Positions 23,096 to 35,665 of a DNA stretch of 64,000 bases are shown here, piece after piece. This DNA comes from Monarcha castaneiventris obscurior (taxonomy: Eukaryota > Chordata > Aves > Passeriformes > Monarchidae). Below the pieces are notes generated by a model that was not told the DNA's origin, ran no database searches, and saw only the letters and a list, made by a program, of their open reading frames with translations. Positions within the stretch are counted from its first letter, which is position 1. Each line of letters begins with the position of its first letter. The DNA is taken from contig JAMPIT010000886.1 in assembly GCA_026261815.1 (NCBI GenBank), positions 19,068,501 through 19,132,500 on the forward strand, in the 5' to 3' direction. The position numbers and the translations under genes were made by a program.

Positions 23096-26000
23096 ACATT
23101 ATGACAAGGCAGAAGATGTTACTTGGAAAATATTTATCTCTATTGAAAAGTGTCTAGTTATTGTAGAATAGGCAAAGTTCTGAACCATGTCCAAAAAAAT
23201 AGGGTTGAACACAGCAGGTTTGTCTACACTGATGTCCAGAGCCACCCATGCAGTGAAGGGAGCTGCCATGCAAATGTATGGCGTCAATCCCATCATTTGG
23301 CAAACTGCAATCAATGATGCTGATGGAAGGAGGGGAGAGGCTGCAGCCCTCATGCCCCACCAGCACAGGTGTTGCTGTCTGAAATGCATAGATTTCTGGG
23401 AGTTGTGTCTGCATTGCTGGTTTGCTGCCAGTGTTTCTCTGCTAATGTCTATCTGTAACGTGTTTGAAAGGTTTTTATGGAGGTATGTGGAAGTGTTTTG
23501 GACGTGTAACAGAGAAAAGATTAATTCATCCTTGGCTTGCAAGAAGCATGAGCTCCATCAGCCAGCCATGAGCAGGCCTGCACTAAAGACCATCACAGCA
23601 GCTCTAGAGCTCCCATTTGCCTCACCGAGGTCTAGGTTCAGGTGGGCAGTGCAAGACTGCTGTGTGCTATCAGAGATGGGCACCCTCTGACTGAGGTGTG
23701 CCCCAGCCACTCTGAAACCCTCTGGGCCCGAGGGTGGCACAGAGAGACACAGCTGTGAGCTGGGTCTGATGTGTGTGTGATGGCTCCACTCCGAACCACG
23801 GTCCCCTCCTGCATCCAGGGGAGGCTGGAAGAGCAGCGTGTAAATGACAGGGAGCTTGTCCCCAGCTCTCCTCTGCACCCTGGAAGAGTGAGTGCTTCCA
23901 GTCACGGACCATGAACTTGCACTCACACAGTCCTGTTCCTGCAGGTCGGATTGGGCTCAACACTTGTCACAGTTCGAAGCAGACCTCTTGCAGGACACCC
24001 ACCCAAGCACTGCAGCATGCTCCAGCCAGAGTGGTCACAGCATCTGGCCACTCGTTCCTCTGAGGAGGGAACTCTTGAAGTTCAGCACTTGCATCTGTGT
24101 TGCAAGCATTTTCTGTGCCTTTGAAGCTGCGCTTATGTTTCTCACCGGTGCCTCAGGGAGCACTCTGTGAAGCTGAAATAATGTAAGATCTGTTCTGCTC
24201 AGGGTGTTTCACTCCCTGGATGGTAGGAATACTACAAGAAGACCAGATCTTGCAGTATTTCAGCCCCATAAGTGGCTCCTTGAGGCAAAGAAAGACTCAT
24301 GAAGAAGAAACACAAATACAAATACCAAGATATTTGGTTTCTCAGTGTGATCTTTCCTCCTCTTCTGCTGTTCATGTGCTCACTGGTATCCATGCAAAAA
24401 ATAAAATAAAAAGAACCACCGTACTCACAAACCAGCCAAATGTGAAGTGGATATTACAGAGTTTCATAAAATACTCTCACATACATATGGAGTAGAGGAA
24501 TAGGTGGGGCACAATAAATATCAAAATTTGTCTGTGGTTTTGCCATGAGATATGTGTGGGTTGGGGCCCAAATGCATGATATCTTAGACAAAAGCCAACC
24601 CATGTATGGTCATACACAGAGCCACCATGGAGCATCTTCACATGTGTGTCCTGAACTGCGGCCATGAGCATGGCAAAATCAGACTGAAACAACCCCAACA
24701 GCTTGGGAATTTGGACATGTACATGTTGGAGTGTGTCTTACAAAATGTGCATGGGGCATGATGAAATGTGCAATGATCATGATATGCAGGACACACGTGT
24801 GTCAGAAATCGTATGTCCACGTGTGCTGCCAAGCAGAGGAGGAAGCAGCCAGCAGGGGTGCTGGAGGCCAAGATTTGCAAAGCTACTTAATGGTAACTTC
24901 AGAATTTACAACTCGTATGAGAAAAAAAACCCATCTTGTTGCCTCCTGTTTTGCTCTGGAGCTGTCTGTGACAGCCCAGCTGCATTTGGGACAGCAAAAG
25001 CACCACCATGGGTGGATATGGAGGGCTGTCAGTAGGCCAGTTGGTTGGTGCAAGGTAAACCCAAATCACACGTTTCTCAGTATCCTGGGTCATTTTTCTG
25101 GAACCTGCTTCCATGTGTTGGGCTGGACAGAGCAAAACACAAGAGGGACCTTGGGGCAGGAGAGGTACAAGACTGGAGCATGAAGGTACAAGCCTGTGTA
25201 TGGGAAATGGTTCTTCCATGGACATTTCTGAGAAAATGAGTGCTTGTTCAGAGACAGGGAGGGACTGGACCTTCTATGAAAAGAAAAGACTGGTGGAAAG
25301 TGCTAGAAAAAAGGACACCCATCTTTGGAAAACCCACATTTCTCAGCCAAAACTTCTATTCAGAGGGATGGTTGGCTTTTTGCCTGCCAGTTTGGCATGC
25401 AGAACTACTGTGATGAGTTGTGTGTAAGGTACTATTTTCCAGCCAGGTTTGTTCCTGGCTGTGCTTCACTTTCATTTGTTCTTTGTCATTTGTTCTTCTC
25501 CTCTTTGAAACATTTTAATTGCCTACTCAGTTTGCAGAGTCAGCAGCCTGTGAGGTAGCAGCCTCTCTCACATGTACGCAGGCCCTCCTCCCCATGTAAG
25601 TGTGAGCGACTGAGGTGAGCAGGGGGAACCTCTGCTAAGGTGGAGGCAAGGACCAGACTGCACAGCAGTCAGAGAAGGCAGTGGTGCCCCTCCAGACAGC
25701 AGACAAGTTATGGATGTGGAGCTGATTTGTGTGGTGGTGGTGGGACATCGAGCAGTGGGGCACTGCTGTCCTTGGCTGTGTGGAGCTGCACACCCTGGGA
25801 CAGGAGTCAGGCTTCATCTGAATGGGGCTGAACAAGATGCCCTGGCACCTTTGTGCCTCCTTGCAGCTGGGATAGGCAATGTGGATGTGCAGATGTCCTT
25901 CTGGAAGGAGAAGGAGGGGCTCTGATAGAGAAGCCCCATGGCAGTGTGTGATAGGGATTTGAACTTCACAGGATGACTGCAGGCACAGCCCCCTATTTGC

Positions 26001-26640
26001 ACAGGGCTGGGTGGTGCACACAGTGATGCTTGCTGCTGCTGTCCAGAGACAACCTTGGAAATTTCCTGGAATTCCAGGGCCAGAGCCAGCCCCTGCTCTG
26101 GGGAAGGTGGATGCTGCGTCTCAGACCATAAAGTCCCCAGAATGGGAGAAAGGGGCGAGAGACACACAAAGTCAGTAGTAAAAAGAAATGAAAGTCGGCA
26201 GCTTGCCACAGCGGAGTGCAGACTCTGCAGAGCTGCCTCTTTTATTGGTGCCCAGACTGGAGGGAGGTTTATGCTCTCAAACAAGCCAAATTGGAAATGG
26301 AGCACAGGCCAGAGCCCTGCAAGCAGGCTGCTGCCCATGGTGCCGGGAAGGGTATGGGGACTCCTGATATCCTCTCCTTTCCCTCACCTTTCTCTTCTCC
26401 ATCCTTCCTCCTTTTCACCCCTTCTTCATGTCTCAAACCTTCCCCTTCCCATGGCTGGGCTTGTCCCCTAGAGCAGACTTCCCCAACAGCTCCTGCCATC
26501 AGCTAATACTGAGAACCCCTTTTGGTGGTGGGAATAGGCCAGTTTGCTGAAAGGCAGCCAGTCTGGGTGGCCCAGTGAGGTTGGGAGGAAGTATCTGTGG
26601 CCCCCTCTTTCTACTGATTTTCTGCTAAATGTAGAGGAGC
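23096..26640. other. Non-coding, no gene seen
   Basis: A long unique stretch. Octamer motifs occur at 23268-23275 and 26642-26649 (just beyond). Frames up to 174 codons (25814-26338, minus) lack domains and are contradicted by equally long opposite-strand frames. A pyrimidine-rich patch lies at about 26375-26450. Confidence 0.5.
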
Positions 26641-29129
26641 AATTTGCATTACAGTGACAATGTGTTGCATGTCTGTCCTCATGTTTCTGTCACCCTGCTA
26701 ATAGGAAGAGAGGAAGGGTGCAAGACATGGAAGAATCAGAGCAAACAGCAGACATGACATTGAAGGCATAGAGAGGGGATCGATCCATCACCCAAGGACC
26801 TGGCATGGCAAATGCTGGTTAGCAGCTGCATGCCAAATATGACATGAAAAGAATTTGCTCATTAATGCAAAGCTTAAAGTCATAAAGGCAATAGGTGGGG
26901 AGAATGGGGTGTTCATTCCTCAGCAAGTTCCCCAAGTCTGTGCTGAGCAGGGCATGGAGGCCACTGTGATGCTCCAGGATCCAGCTCTGACATGCAGAGT
27001 CTGTTCTGTGACATCCAGGTATGTCAGTAAAAGCACTAGAGACTGAAGGTGAGAGATCAGTCACCAGTTTCTCTGGGGACCTGAGCTCTCTTCTGCTCTC
27101 CAGCTGATTTTTTTCCATGTCATTTCATTTATCCAATGCCTCAGTTTGCTGCCTGCAAAAAGCCCAAAGGGATTATGACATCTGTTGTCACATTAAAGCA
27201 CAGTCTTGACTATGAGGAGGTCATACCATACCATGACCTCCTGGTGGTACCATGGTGGGACCGTTTACAGCCTGAAACAATGCTCCCATCCCACGTGGTG
27301 CTCTACAGCATTGCTTCATCTGATGGGAAAGGTCCTGCTAAAGTCAGCTTGATGCTCATGGACTGTCTTCCAGCCAGCATGCAGGGAAATTGTTTGCTCT
27401 CTTTCTTTCCTCCAGTTTTGGCTGTTGAAGCAAAAACACATAATAAAGTAAAGAGGGTTTTAATGACAATCTGCCGGCATGTTTAATATTCCAGCTTGAG
27501 GAATGATCCAGTTATGTACTGGAGCCAAGGGAAAGGATGTAATTACTTCCAGTGCACACTGAATCAGTGTCTTTGCAAAGAGAAGCAAACAGGTCACAAA
27601 GGACCTGGCTGCTCACCACTGACCCACAAAACAAAACCACTGCTCCAACAGAATATTGAGCTTTGGATTCGGGGCTTGCTCTCCTGTAGTCACTGTGTCA
27701 TACAGATCCATGATGAAGGGAGCACCTGGGTGCTCTATGCAGCTTTATTGAGTACTTTTCCCCCTGCAATGCTCAGTAAGGCTTTTTTTCTGCTCAGGGA
27801 AAGGTACACGAAGTTTTTTGTACAAAACCTTGGCATTCCCCAGATCAGGTCTGAGAGAGAGATTCAGATGTGTGCTTTTGCTGCACTTCTTTGTAGCTGA
27901 GACTCTCACCACATCTGCTGGATTTATGGCCCCAAATTGGCTCTGTCATCCAGTAATCCTTCCTGTGCACACAAATATTTGGACAACTCTCATTGTTTCA
28001 GAAGCAGACTAGCCTGTGTGGCTCCACTGACATTACCTACTCTGCCAGGCAGGTGGCTGCAGAGAAAACAGCTTATTTATACAGTGCATTGGAATGACAG
28101 AAGTGGATTCTTGATAGCAAAGATGATGAGAGACCTCTGGATACAAGGACCAGTTGCCCTTTTCAGCCCAATTGGCAGTAGAATCTAGCCTGCTCCTGCT
28201 ATCAAATCAACACCGCATCTGCCTGGGGTAGAGCTGGATTTTGAACTGACTGGAGGTTGAATTCAGCGTACTTGTAGGGGTTCCACTACTTCCAAATACA
28301 GGCAGTATCAGATGAAGAACCTAAGGGTTGTAATAACATCACAGAGTGCAAGCAGAGCTTCTCAAGAACCAAAGCTGCTGGTGGGGCAGAGCCGGTGACT
28401 TCTGGCAGCTGAAAACTTACTGACTGTTGAAAGTTTCCCAGCATTTTGGAGTGGCAGGATTTGGAAGACAGTGTGCAGTAAAGTTAGCAAAAGCCCAGCA
28501 GGAATGTGACTGATTCATGGCATTGAGTCCTTGTCCAAATGGAAACAGGTCCACAAGGCCAGATGCTTGGGCTCCAAGTGGTAGCAGGGTTTATAGCTCG
28601 ATTGGAGAAAGGAAAGATCAGCTTGGGGGGCAATGCCAAGTCAATGTCTGCTATCTTCGTACTTGTGGGTCAGAGCCAAAAATGTCTAAGAAAGGTGGAA
28701 AGAAAGGGTCTAGCTTATGATGCCAGTGAAAGGGTATTTAGGAGTTTCAAGGACCCCTCTCTTTCACTTTAAGAGAAAGTTGAGCATCTACTTTTTCCCA
28801 GGTGCTCACATCAGACTCTCCTTTGCAGGGGCCAGGCGGTCTGGTGTAAACCAGTGTGGCCTCGCTCCCTGCAGTGGCTGTGCCATCCTGTGCTAAGGAT
28901 GCAGTCCAGCAGATCTCACAGAGAGGCAGAGCTCGTTTCCCTCCTAATAGAGCAGGTGGTAGCAACCTGGTGTTTCAGGCATGCTACCTCCATTCCCGAC
29001 CACAGCTGAACTCCTGATGCAAGGAGACTTTACAAGACCCATGAGAGATACCAAAGGCTGACCCTTGCTGTCATTGGGAGGGAGGAACTTTCTGGTTACC
29101 TCTAAGCAAAAAGGACAAAGCATTATAAG
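26641..29129. other. Non-coding, no gene seen
   Basis: Unique DNA with a 10-bp perfect hairpin at 27215-27242 (arms aggaggtcat/atgacctcct, 8-base loop). No exon, repeat or tRNA-like clover-leaf is recognised. Confidence 0.5.
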
Positions 29130-29455
29130 ATATATTTAATAAAACAAAACACACACGCACACACACAGGGAAAAAAAAAAGGAAAAGAGGCCAATGCACA
29201 GGAAGGTAATGTGTTCATTTGAATAATGGGCAAAATCAAATTAATTCTACATTAAATAGTTCTGAATAAAGGGTTTAAGTCAGCAGTTTCAAACTTGTTT
29301 TCCTTAATTACTTTCCGTGTTTAATGTCATTAAGAAGATTAAAAATTCATTAACAAGAGTAGTAAAGTGGCAAATCAGTAAAGCTATCACTCCAGGTTAA
29401 AAACTACGCTGAGGTTGACACTTTGTACACTTCCACAGGCGTTGTGTGGAACGCT
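29130..29455. promoter_or_regulatory. Candidate conserved non-coding element
   Basis: Opens with a (CA)n-rich patch (29148-29168), then dense AT-rich unique sequence. It has AAATTAATTC, ACATTAAATAG, a TAATTA core (29305-29310), GTCATTAAG and TTCATTAAC, with few but intact CpGs (ttccgtg, ctacgctg, ggcgttg). High homeodomain motif density, no coding frame. Confidence 0.42.
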
Positions 29456-30275
29456 CCTGGGGAGCTGGGGTGGCTGTGGGGAGTCCTGCCAGCCCCCTCC
29501 TGCTAGGCCAGCCAGGGAGGTAGCCAAAGGGCCAGCCTCAGCTGGATGTGGCAACTACTTCAACCATTAACTGAGCCAGACAGAAGGCAGCATTTAGCAG
29601 AAGGGCAGCATGGACGATGAAAAGTGCAGCAGTATAACCCCTGAATATGGCTAGCATCACAAACAGACTCAACCATGGAGAATGGCAGGTATTACAGAGC
29701 AGTAAGGCGTGCTAAGGCAATCCAACTGCTTGATTGGCCCCATGTCCTGAGCCCTCCTCGTGTGAAGACTCGGAGGGCACTGAGCACCAGGGAACCACCA
29801 GGCTGGCCTGTGGGGATGGGAAGAGAGATTTGGGGTACTTTTAACTCCTTTAGCCTTAAAGTATGCAAATATTCCTGGTCCCTAGGAGTGGGTGCACAGT
29901 TTGGGAGCATAATAAGGCTGCTTGTTTAGGGAGTGCAACCAAAGCACACAGCTCCATCAGCATTGGGAATCCTGCCCATCGCTGCACTCCCAAAGAGACT
30001 CAAGGTGCCAGATGACACACAGATCCCACTGCAGCCCATCCCAGGCAAGTGAGAGATCATCTCCACCTAAACGCTCTGATTTAGATAAGCCAAGCAGATG
30101 AAAGGAAGCCCTTGGAGACATGAGCCCCCAGTCACCCAGTGGGCCTGTGCCAGGGGCAGAAATCAGGCTCTGATCTCTCCCTAGTCCAGTGCAGCAGTCA
30201 GACGGTGCCACCCCACTGCAGCACTGCAAAACTGGTGATGCTGGCCTTGCAAAACCAGCCTCCAGGAGTCATGGC
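29456..30275. other. Non-coding, no gene seen
   Basis: Mixed DNA with an octamer ATGCAAAT at 29863-29870. No supported gene or repeat. Confidence 0.5.
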
Positions 30276-30370
30276 ATCAGCTGTTTTAAAATGGTCTCAT
30301 TGTATCACTTTTATTTTCTATTTCGTGAGCTCTTAAGGGGTTTTTATTTATCTTTATCTTGAAAAAGCTC
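30276..30370. promoter_or_regulatory. Possible short conserved element
   Basis: An isolated AT-rich island (ctgttttaaaatggtctcat through ttatttatctttatcttg) in GC-moderate surroundings, with a ttcgtgag CpG. Suggestive only. Confidence 0.25.
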
Positions 30371-30718
30371 CATTCTGGCAGACAGGAGTGCAGAGCAATT
30401 CTTGCTCTGCCTGCAGCCCCACACTTGGCTCATGATGGCTCCCAGCCACCTGTATTTGGCCGTGTGTCCCATCTCTGTGATGTGCAACACACAGTGTGAA
30501 GGTTCTGGTCTCTTGGGTTTTGAGATGCAAACACCAGGATTGCAGAGCTGTGCCTGGGAATGGAGAGGGACTCAGAAAGCCACAGAGCTGTGGTGCCATA
30601 CAACAGAGCAGCATCCGTGCTGCCCTGGCATCTGGCAAAGCACACAACTGGCAAGAGTGCTCTGCACATTGTTAGTGCCTGTCAGCAAGGAGCCTACACC
30701 AGACTGCCCAGACTCTGA
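30371..30718. other. Non-coding, no gene seen
   Basis: Mixed DNA with only shadow frames. Nothing is identified. Confidence 0.5.
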
Positions 30719-30719
30719 G

Positions 30720-30785
30720 AGAATATTATCCCGTTATTAGGGGAAGAAACTGAGGCACAGGACAGCGACTGGTATGCATTGCTCA
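30720..30785 (+). repeat. MIR-type SINE fragment
   Basis: The order 'gaatattatcccgttat' then 'gggaagaaactgaggcacag' closely matches the 'attatccccattttacagat...gaaactgaggcacag' section of MIR-type elements. About 60 bp are recognisable. Confidence 0.6.
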
Positions 30786-31600
30786 ATGCCTCAGGGGAAA
30801 CTGAAGTAACACCTTTCTGCCTTGCCTTCCACATGCCTGTTTGCAGCCCAGGCTTCAGCAGCATCATCCTTACCTTGAAAATAGCAGAGTCCACTTGGGA
30901 AAAAACATTATTTGAGGTCTGAAGCTGTAAGAAATAATAGGAGCAGTAGAGGGAGTGAAAAAAACCCAAATCCTTGGACACAAAAGTGTAACTAAACCCA
31001 GGGACATACATGAGGTCCCAAGACAGACAGCAGGTGGGTGCAGGAGGAAGGGGTATCCTCGGCTGAAGGCAATGGGAAGTCTTTTACATGTCATGCACCA
31101 ATTCCTTTTGCCTGCCCCCACAGAGCTCCTGGGAGCCACCCCACACACCCCAGACCCCTGCTGTGTCACAGAAACAAATCCCAAATTGTGCTGGGTTTAC
31201 ATGTTTTTCTTAAGATGCTCTATCAGCCAAACCAAGGCAGTAGGGGTCTGTGGGTTGCCCAGTGGCTGAATTTTCTTCTTTTGCTTAGCAGAAAACACAA
31301 AGGTTTGACTTCTTTCTGCTCAGTTTTGGAATGGAAATGGTTTTGTCTTCAGTTTCCAAATTTTCCTCGGATCAGGAAGTCCTAGTCCTGCTCTGATGAT
31401 CAGTGAAACAGAAAAACACATTTCCCCCCTATTTTTCCCCAGCTTTGATGAGGGGCTCCCATCTGCAGGGCCACACGTTTGTCCCACTGCTCCCTCCCAG
31501 ACACTGCAGGATCAAGCAAAAGCCCATTCTCACCACATCTCTTTGTTCCCCGGGGAAGTCATAGCAGCCCTGTTTTGGGAGCAGGTGGGAGGAGGGAAGG
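30786..31600. other. Non-coding, no gene seen
   Basis: Unique DNA without supported exons. The frames across it have no recognisable motifs. Confidence 0.5.
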
Positions 31601-32130
31601 ACCTTTTTATTTATTTTTTTGCCCTCCCCTTTTATTCTTTTGCAAGCTTTAATTATCGAAGGACTGAATTTGAGCTGTTCCTGTCTTCTTCCTTCCTTCC
31701 CGGACAGCATTTCTAACAAAGGCCTGTGGTTTGAGTTTGAGGGGTTTTTTTTTCCGTTTTCTTTTCCCCTCCAGAGATCTAAGGCCTGTAATGAGATACC
31801 AACACCCTCTCCTTCCTACAGCCCCCAAAACAAACCCTCCGCCCTGCCAGCCCCTCCCTCTGCAAAGGCTCCAGCATCCCCTCCCATGCTCCCAGGGGAG
31901 GGAGGGCACCCGACACCAGTGCAGGGCTGCCGGCCCTTGCAGTCCGTCCTGGGAGGTGAGCACGATAGAGTTACAAGGGAGAGCAGCTTGCAAACTGCCT
32001 CCGCTTTGATGAAGCAACATTTCATTATCTCCCTCTCCCCCAAGTTCTTTCACAGTGAAAAAGATCTTCTATTGTCTAGGCTAATTTGTCCCTTTTATTT
32101 AATTCCTTAACCTGTGTGCAAAACTCTGGT
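31601..32130. promoter_or_regulatory. Candidate conserved islands around a pyrimidine-rich centre
   Basis: Two AT-rich unique islands flank a C/T-rich centre. The first is at about 31605-31675 (tttaattatcgaaggactg, with TAATTA). The second is at about 31960-32110 (ctgcctccgctttgatgaag, ttcattatc, ggctaatttgtccc). Texture resembles enhancers; the C-rich centre explains the proline-rich shadow frames. Inference only. Confidence 0.33.
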
Positions 32131-33439
32131 CACGTTACTCTGTCACCCATCTCTCTCAGTCTTCTCCCAGTGCTGTGAAATGCAAGGGCCAGAGCCTCTG
32201 GGTGTCCTTCTTGCTCCCTATGCCCAGGGTCACATCCTGGGATGTGAAGCCAGAGGGACCCGAAGCATACAGCACCCTCAGCCCTCACTGATCAGCCTTT
32301 GTCAAGGAGGCAGGGTGCCTAAAAACGTCTGGAGGTTTGGCTCCCATGGCTCCATGCCTACCTGAGAGAGCTGCCAGGAGCAGTGCCTGTGCTCCTCACC
32401 ACCCCAAGTGTGCTTACACAACCTGGGGCAGCTGGGGAGGAGGACAGAGGGCAGCAGGATTCATCTCTCCAACACCTCTCTGCCCTTGTCTCAAAGTCAC
32501 CAGTCCACAGGTCTTTCTCTTTACCTGGAGGGTCTCGGTGGTTGCTGAAACCCCATTTCAGTTTTGGACTGGGAAGAGAGGGAAGGAGTGGAAACCTGTA
32601 AGCTGTTTTATTTGGATATTTTCCTCGTAGCAGAGGAGTGCTGCCCGGTGCCAGAGGGTTGCATGTCCCAGGGCAGTGGGAATGAGCTGTGCCCGGGTGT
32701 GCTGATGCCTGAGCTGCCTGTGCTCCCCCTCTCCTCTCAGATGCAGAGGCTGGGAGTAATCACAGAGGGATGGTGGGCTAGGGAGGGTGTAGGGCAGGGG
32801 AGCATCCCTGCTCAGGCTGTAGCTCTGGCCCTGCAGCCAACGCCTGACTCTGTAGGGGAACAGCCACGGCCGCCCCACTGCAGGTCCCCTGCCATGAGCC
32901 CCGGGGTTCAGGATAGCTCAGTGTGGGGCACAGTCCAGTGTGCCATGGAGGTGAGATGGGATTCCAGTGACCTGCAGCTGCTCTGGCCATGGATGGGGAC
33001 TTGAGGATAAAACCACACAGGAAAGTCAAGCCTTTCCCCCTCACCTTCCTCCATGAAGATGAGGGCACTGGCAAAAGGCGTTGAGCAAGGGGCTGTTGTG
33101 CAGCAAGGAAGGGCTGGGGAAAAAGAGCTGAAGAGGGGAGGAGGGCAGAGCAGTTGCCAGGCTGCCTTGAGCCAGAGCCTTTCATGGAGGTGCAAGGGGA
33201 TGGGAACATGGAGGATCAACATTGTCTTCTCCAAAGAAGAAAAGGAAAAAAAGAGAGAGAATGCAGAAGGAAGACAAAGGGAAACAGGACTTGTTGGGAG
33301 GAAAATGGGGACGCTCAGGGATTGAAGCAGGCTGGGATCCAACTTAATAAGAAGCGAACCAAAACAAAACCCAAACAAAAAGTGACTGGAATTGGCGGTG
33401 GGCACCCCCTCCCCCAGGCAGCCATCCCCAGAAGGCAGT
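32131..33439. other. Non-coding, no gene seen
   Basis: GC-moderate DNA with many overlapping frames, the longest 186 codons (32908-33468, minus). Their composition follows local purine/pyrimidine bias (33233-33261 is all purine). No family is recognised. Confidence 0.5.
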
Positions 33440-33815
33440 GAAGCTGCCTTTTCAAACAGCCGCCTCACAATAAATTCATGGCAGCCAGGGCCGGGAAACA
33501 GGCTGCTGCAATTTAAAGGAAGCGTGGATTTGCATATTGAATTAAAATTAAGAGCTAATTATGCAAATAAATTATGACATTTGGCAGGAGAATTTGCTTC
33601 AAGATCATTTATTACGTTCTTTTTATAACAGTGCGAGCGTTTAACGGTCAAAGACAATATTTTAAAGGAAAATTAACGCAAGATTATTAACCTAAAAACA
33701 ATTCCACATTAATGAGATGTATTTCTCTTCAACTTCTCACACCTGGCTGCCTATTGATGCCCAGCCAGGACTGTCTCTTAATAATTGGCATTTTTTTGCA
33801 GGCAAATATTGAATG
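33440..33815. promoter_or_regulatory. Candidate conserved element with inverted octamer pair
   Basis: AT-rich and repeat-free. ATTTGCAT at 33528-33535 and ATGCAAAT at 33561-33568 form an inverted pair of POU octamers. They are surrounded by ATTGAATTAAAATTAAG, GCTAATTATG and CACATTAATGAG homeodomain-like sites and by CpGs in AT context (attacgttc, gtgcgagcg, aacggtc, taacgcaag). This is the best enhancer candidate of the window, by sequence texture only. Confidence 0.5.
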
Positions 33816-35190
33816 AGGTGGTGAATGTTGCTTTGGACAAACTCACTCAGGAAAATTCCTTCAGGGTTTTAGCTTATTGGTCTGTAAAGGAAAGTTGTGA
33901 AGGTCAAACATGTCTCATGTTGTTCTCTGCACTTGTACTGACCAGGTCTGGATGTGCTTGGGAGAGGACACTGTGCTGTCTCCCCCATCTGCATGAGAAT
34001 AAAAGCTCCCCAGCTAAAATATGCATAATTGCTTTTTGGAAAAGATATAAAGCAAAAGTCTTAGCCATTTGTGGTCATTAAAGATCCTGTGCCTCTTTTT
34101 TCCCGTGATCAGGGTTGTTAACCCCAGTGTTTTGGCTCCCCTCCAGCCCAGGTACTGCCGCCTTCCCCTGGCCCTCTGCTGGGACCCTCAGGTGGGGCAG
34201 GCACTGCTCTTCCCCTCCTGGGACACTGGTGTGCCAGCCATGGAGACTCACAGTGGCCAGCATCCTCCCACCAGGAGAATGGCTTCAGGAAGCCCCACAC
34301 TGGGGCCTTGGAAGGCTTGCTGGAACCCTGAGGGATGCAGGTACCCCCAGGACCCAAAAGCTGCCCATTCCCAGCCATCACCAGTTACAAACCTCTGGCC
34401 CAGGTCCATCACACACAACTGATGTGGTTCTCTACAGCCAGGTGAGCAGTTGTCTTTCTAGAGGATTGACTCTTGGTCAAATAGGAAAGATGCTCAACCA
34501 TTTGCTTTTTGATATGAAAGAATCTTTAAAAAAAATTCTCAAGAAAGACAAGCCATGCTTGTGTTCCATCCGGCACTCTTGCTTTGCCTCTCTCTTCCAG
34601 GCAGAAGGCTGGGGAGCTGGGAGGCTATGTTTGCAGCCAGGTTATAGGAGCACTTGTTGGGCGTTATGAGAGAGTTGAAGCCAGGAATGGCAAGAGGGGA
34701 ACAAATTAGGTGGTTTAGGAAGTGAGAAAGAGACTTCCTCAAAGGTGGTACAGAGCAGCCTTTCCAAGGAAGAACAGGGTAACGTGTTACTCACCCTTCA
34801 ATCATCTTCACTCCTGCTTTGCCTCCAGTGTGGCTGTTGCCCTCTGCGATCTGCACACAGCTAGGGCAGGATGGGATGTGAGGACTTGGTTCTGGAGTTT
34901 CCTGTGGTTCCATTTCTTTACCCCTGTTTCTGAAATCTTCCCTTACAAAGCCATCTGCCTTTGTTATAGGTGGGTTTTCCAGAATCCCACACCCTGCTAA
35001 AGCTTTAGGGGACTTCACCTAGAGATTAAGGGGCATTTCCCTTCTGAGGCTGCTGAAAGCCTGTCTTATATGATTCTCCCACATCCACTCTCAAGGGATT
35101 TTTCCCCTCTCAGGTTCAAGGTGGAGAGGACATTCCTTGCTAAATCAGTGCTGGCGCACAGCACGCAATGGTGTGCGGAGCCAACCACAG
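33816..35190. other. Non-coding, no gene seen
   Basis: Mixed DNA. The 34115-34669 plus frame (184 codons) is proline/serine-rich without domains and overlaps open frames on both strands, so no gene is called. Confidence 0.5.
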
Positions 35191-35194
35191 GTAA

Positions 35195-35665
35195 GAAATT
35201 GTGTTGCAATAAATGAAAGGTTTGGAGCCAGACAAAATGTGTGACATTCGAAGTTCTCAGCTCTCCTCCCTCAGAAAGGCAATTTGTGACTTCTGGACCC
35301 TCCTTAATGACCCAGAGCCGGATGGAAAATAATATTAATAATAATAAAAGAAACAAAGAAGGGGCTGGCGCATTTTTTAAATAAAGAAATTTCCCTCATC
35401 TTGCGGTTAATTTAAAAGGTTTATTTCTTGAAATGAATCCTCTTCATCAAATCTCCGATCCTTGAAAATCAGTGCAACCTGCCTCTGTGGATAATGAATT
35501 GATTTGTAATGTAAATTATATAAAACACCCTCCCCGCCAGCATTTGTGTGTGAGTGTGTTTAATCTAAAGCGTTTAAGTCTGAAAATGAGCTTCTCCATC
35601 AAAAGTCTCGATTCCATTTACATTTCTTGCATACGAGTCAATTTGTGCCTGACCCAGTCTATAAA
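35195..35665. promoter_or_regulatory. Candidate conserved non-coding element
   Basis: Repeat-poor AT-rich block with a (TAA)n run at about 35331-35348. Sites such as GGTTAATTTAAAAGG, GGATAATGAATTGATTTG and GTGTTTAATCTAAAGCG follow, with CpGs in AT context (cttgcggtta, ctccgatcc, agcgttta, tctcgattcc, tacgagtc). Texture strongly suggests constraint. No coding frame. Confidence 0.42.

Noticed and set aside
32908..33468. 186-codon minus-strand frame
   Set aside because: Ser/Phe/Leu/Pro bias comes from the purine-rich + strand. No recognisable motif.
33785..34081. Splice-acceptor-like tttttttgcag before an open frame
   Set aside because: Acceptor-like strings are common; the 98-codon frame has no family match and the element looks like conserved non-coding DNA.
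34115..34669. 184-codon plus-strand frame
   Set aside because: Ser/Pro/Gly-rich without domains; the other strand and another frame are open over the same bases.
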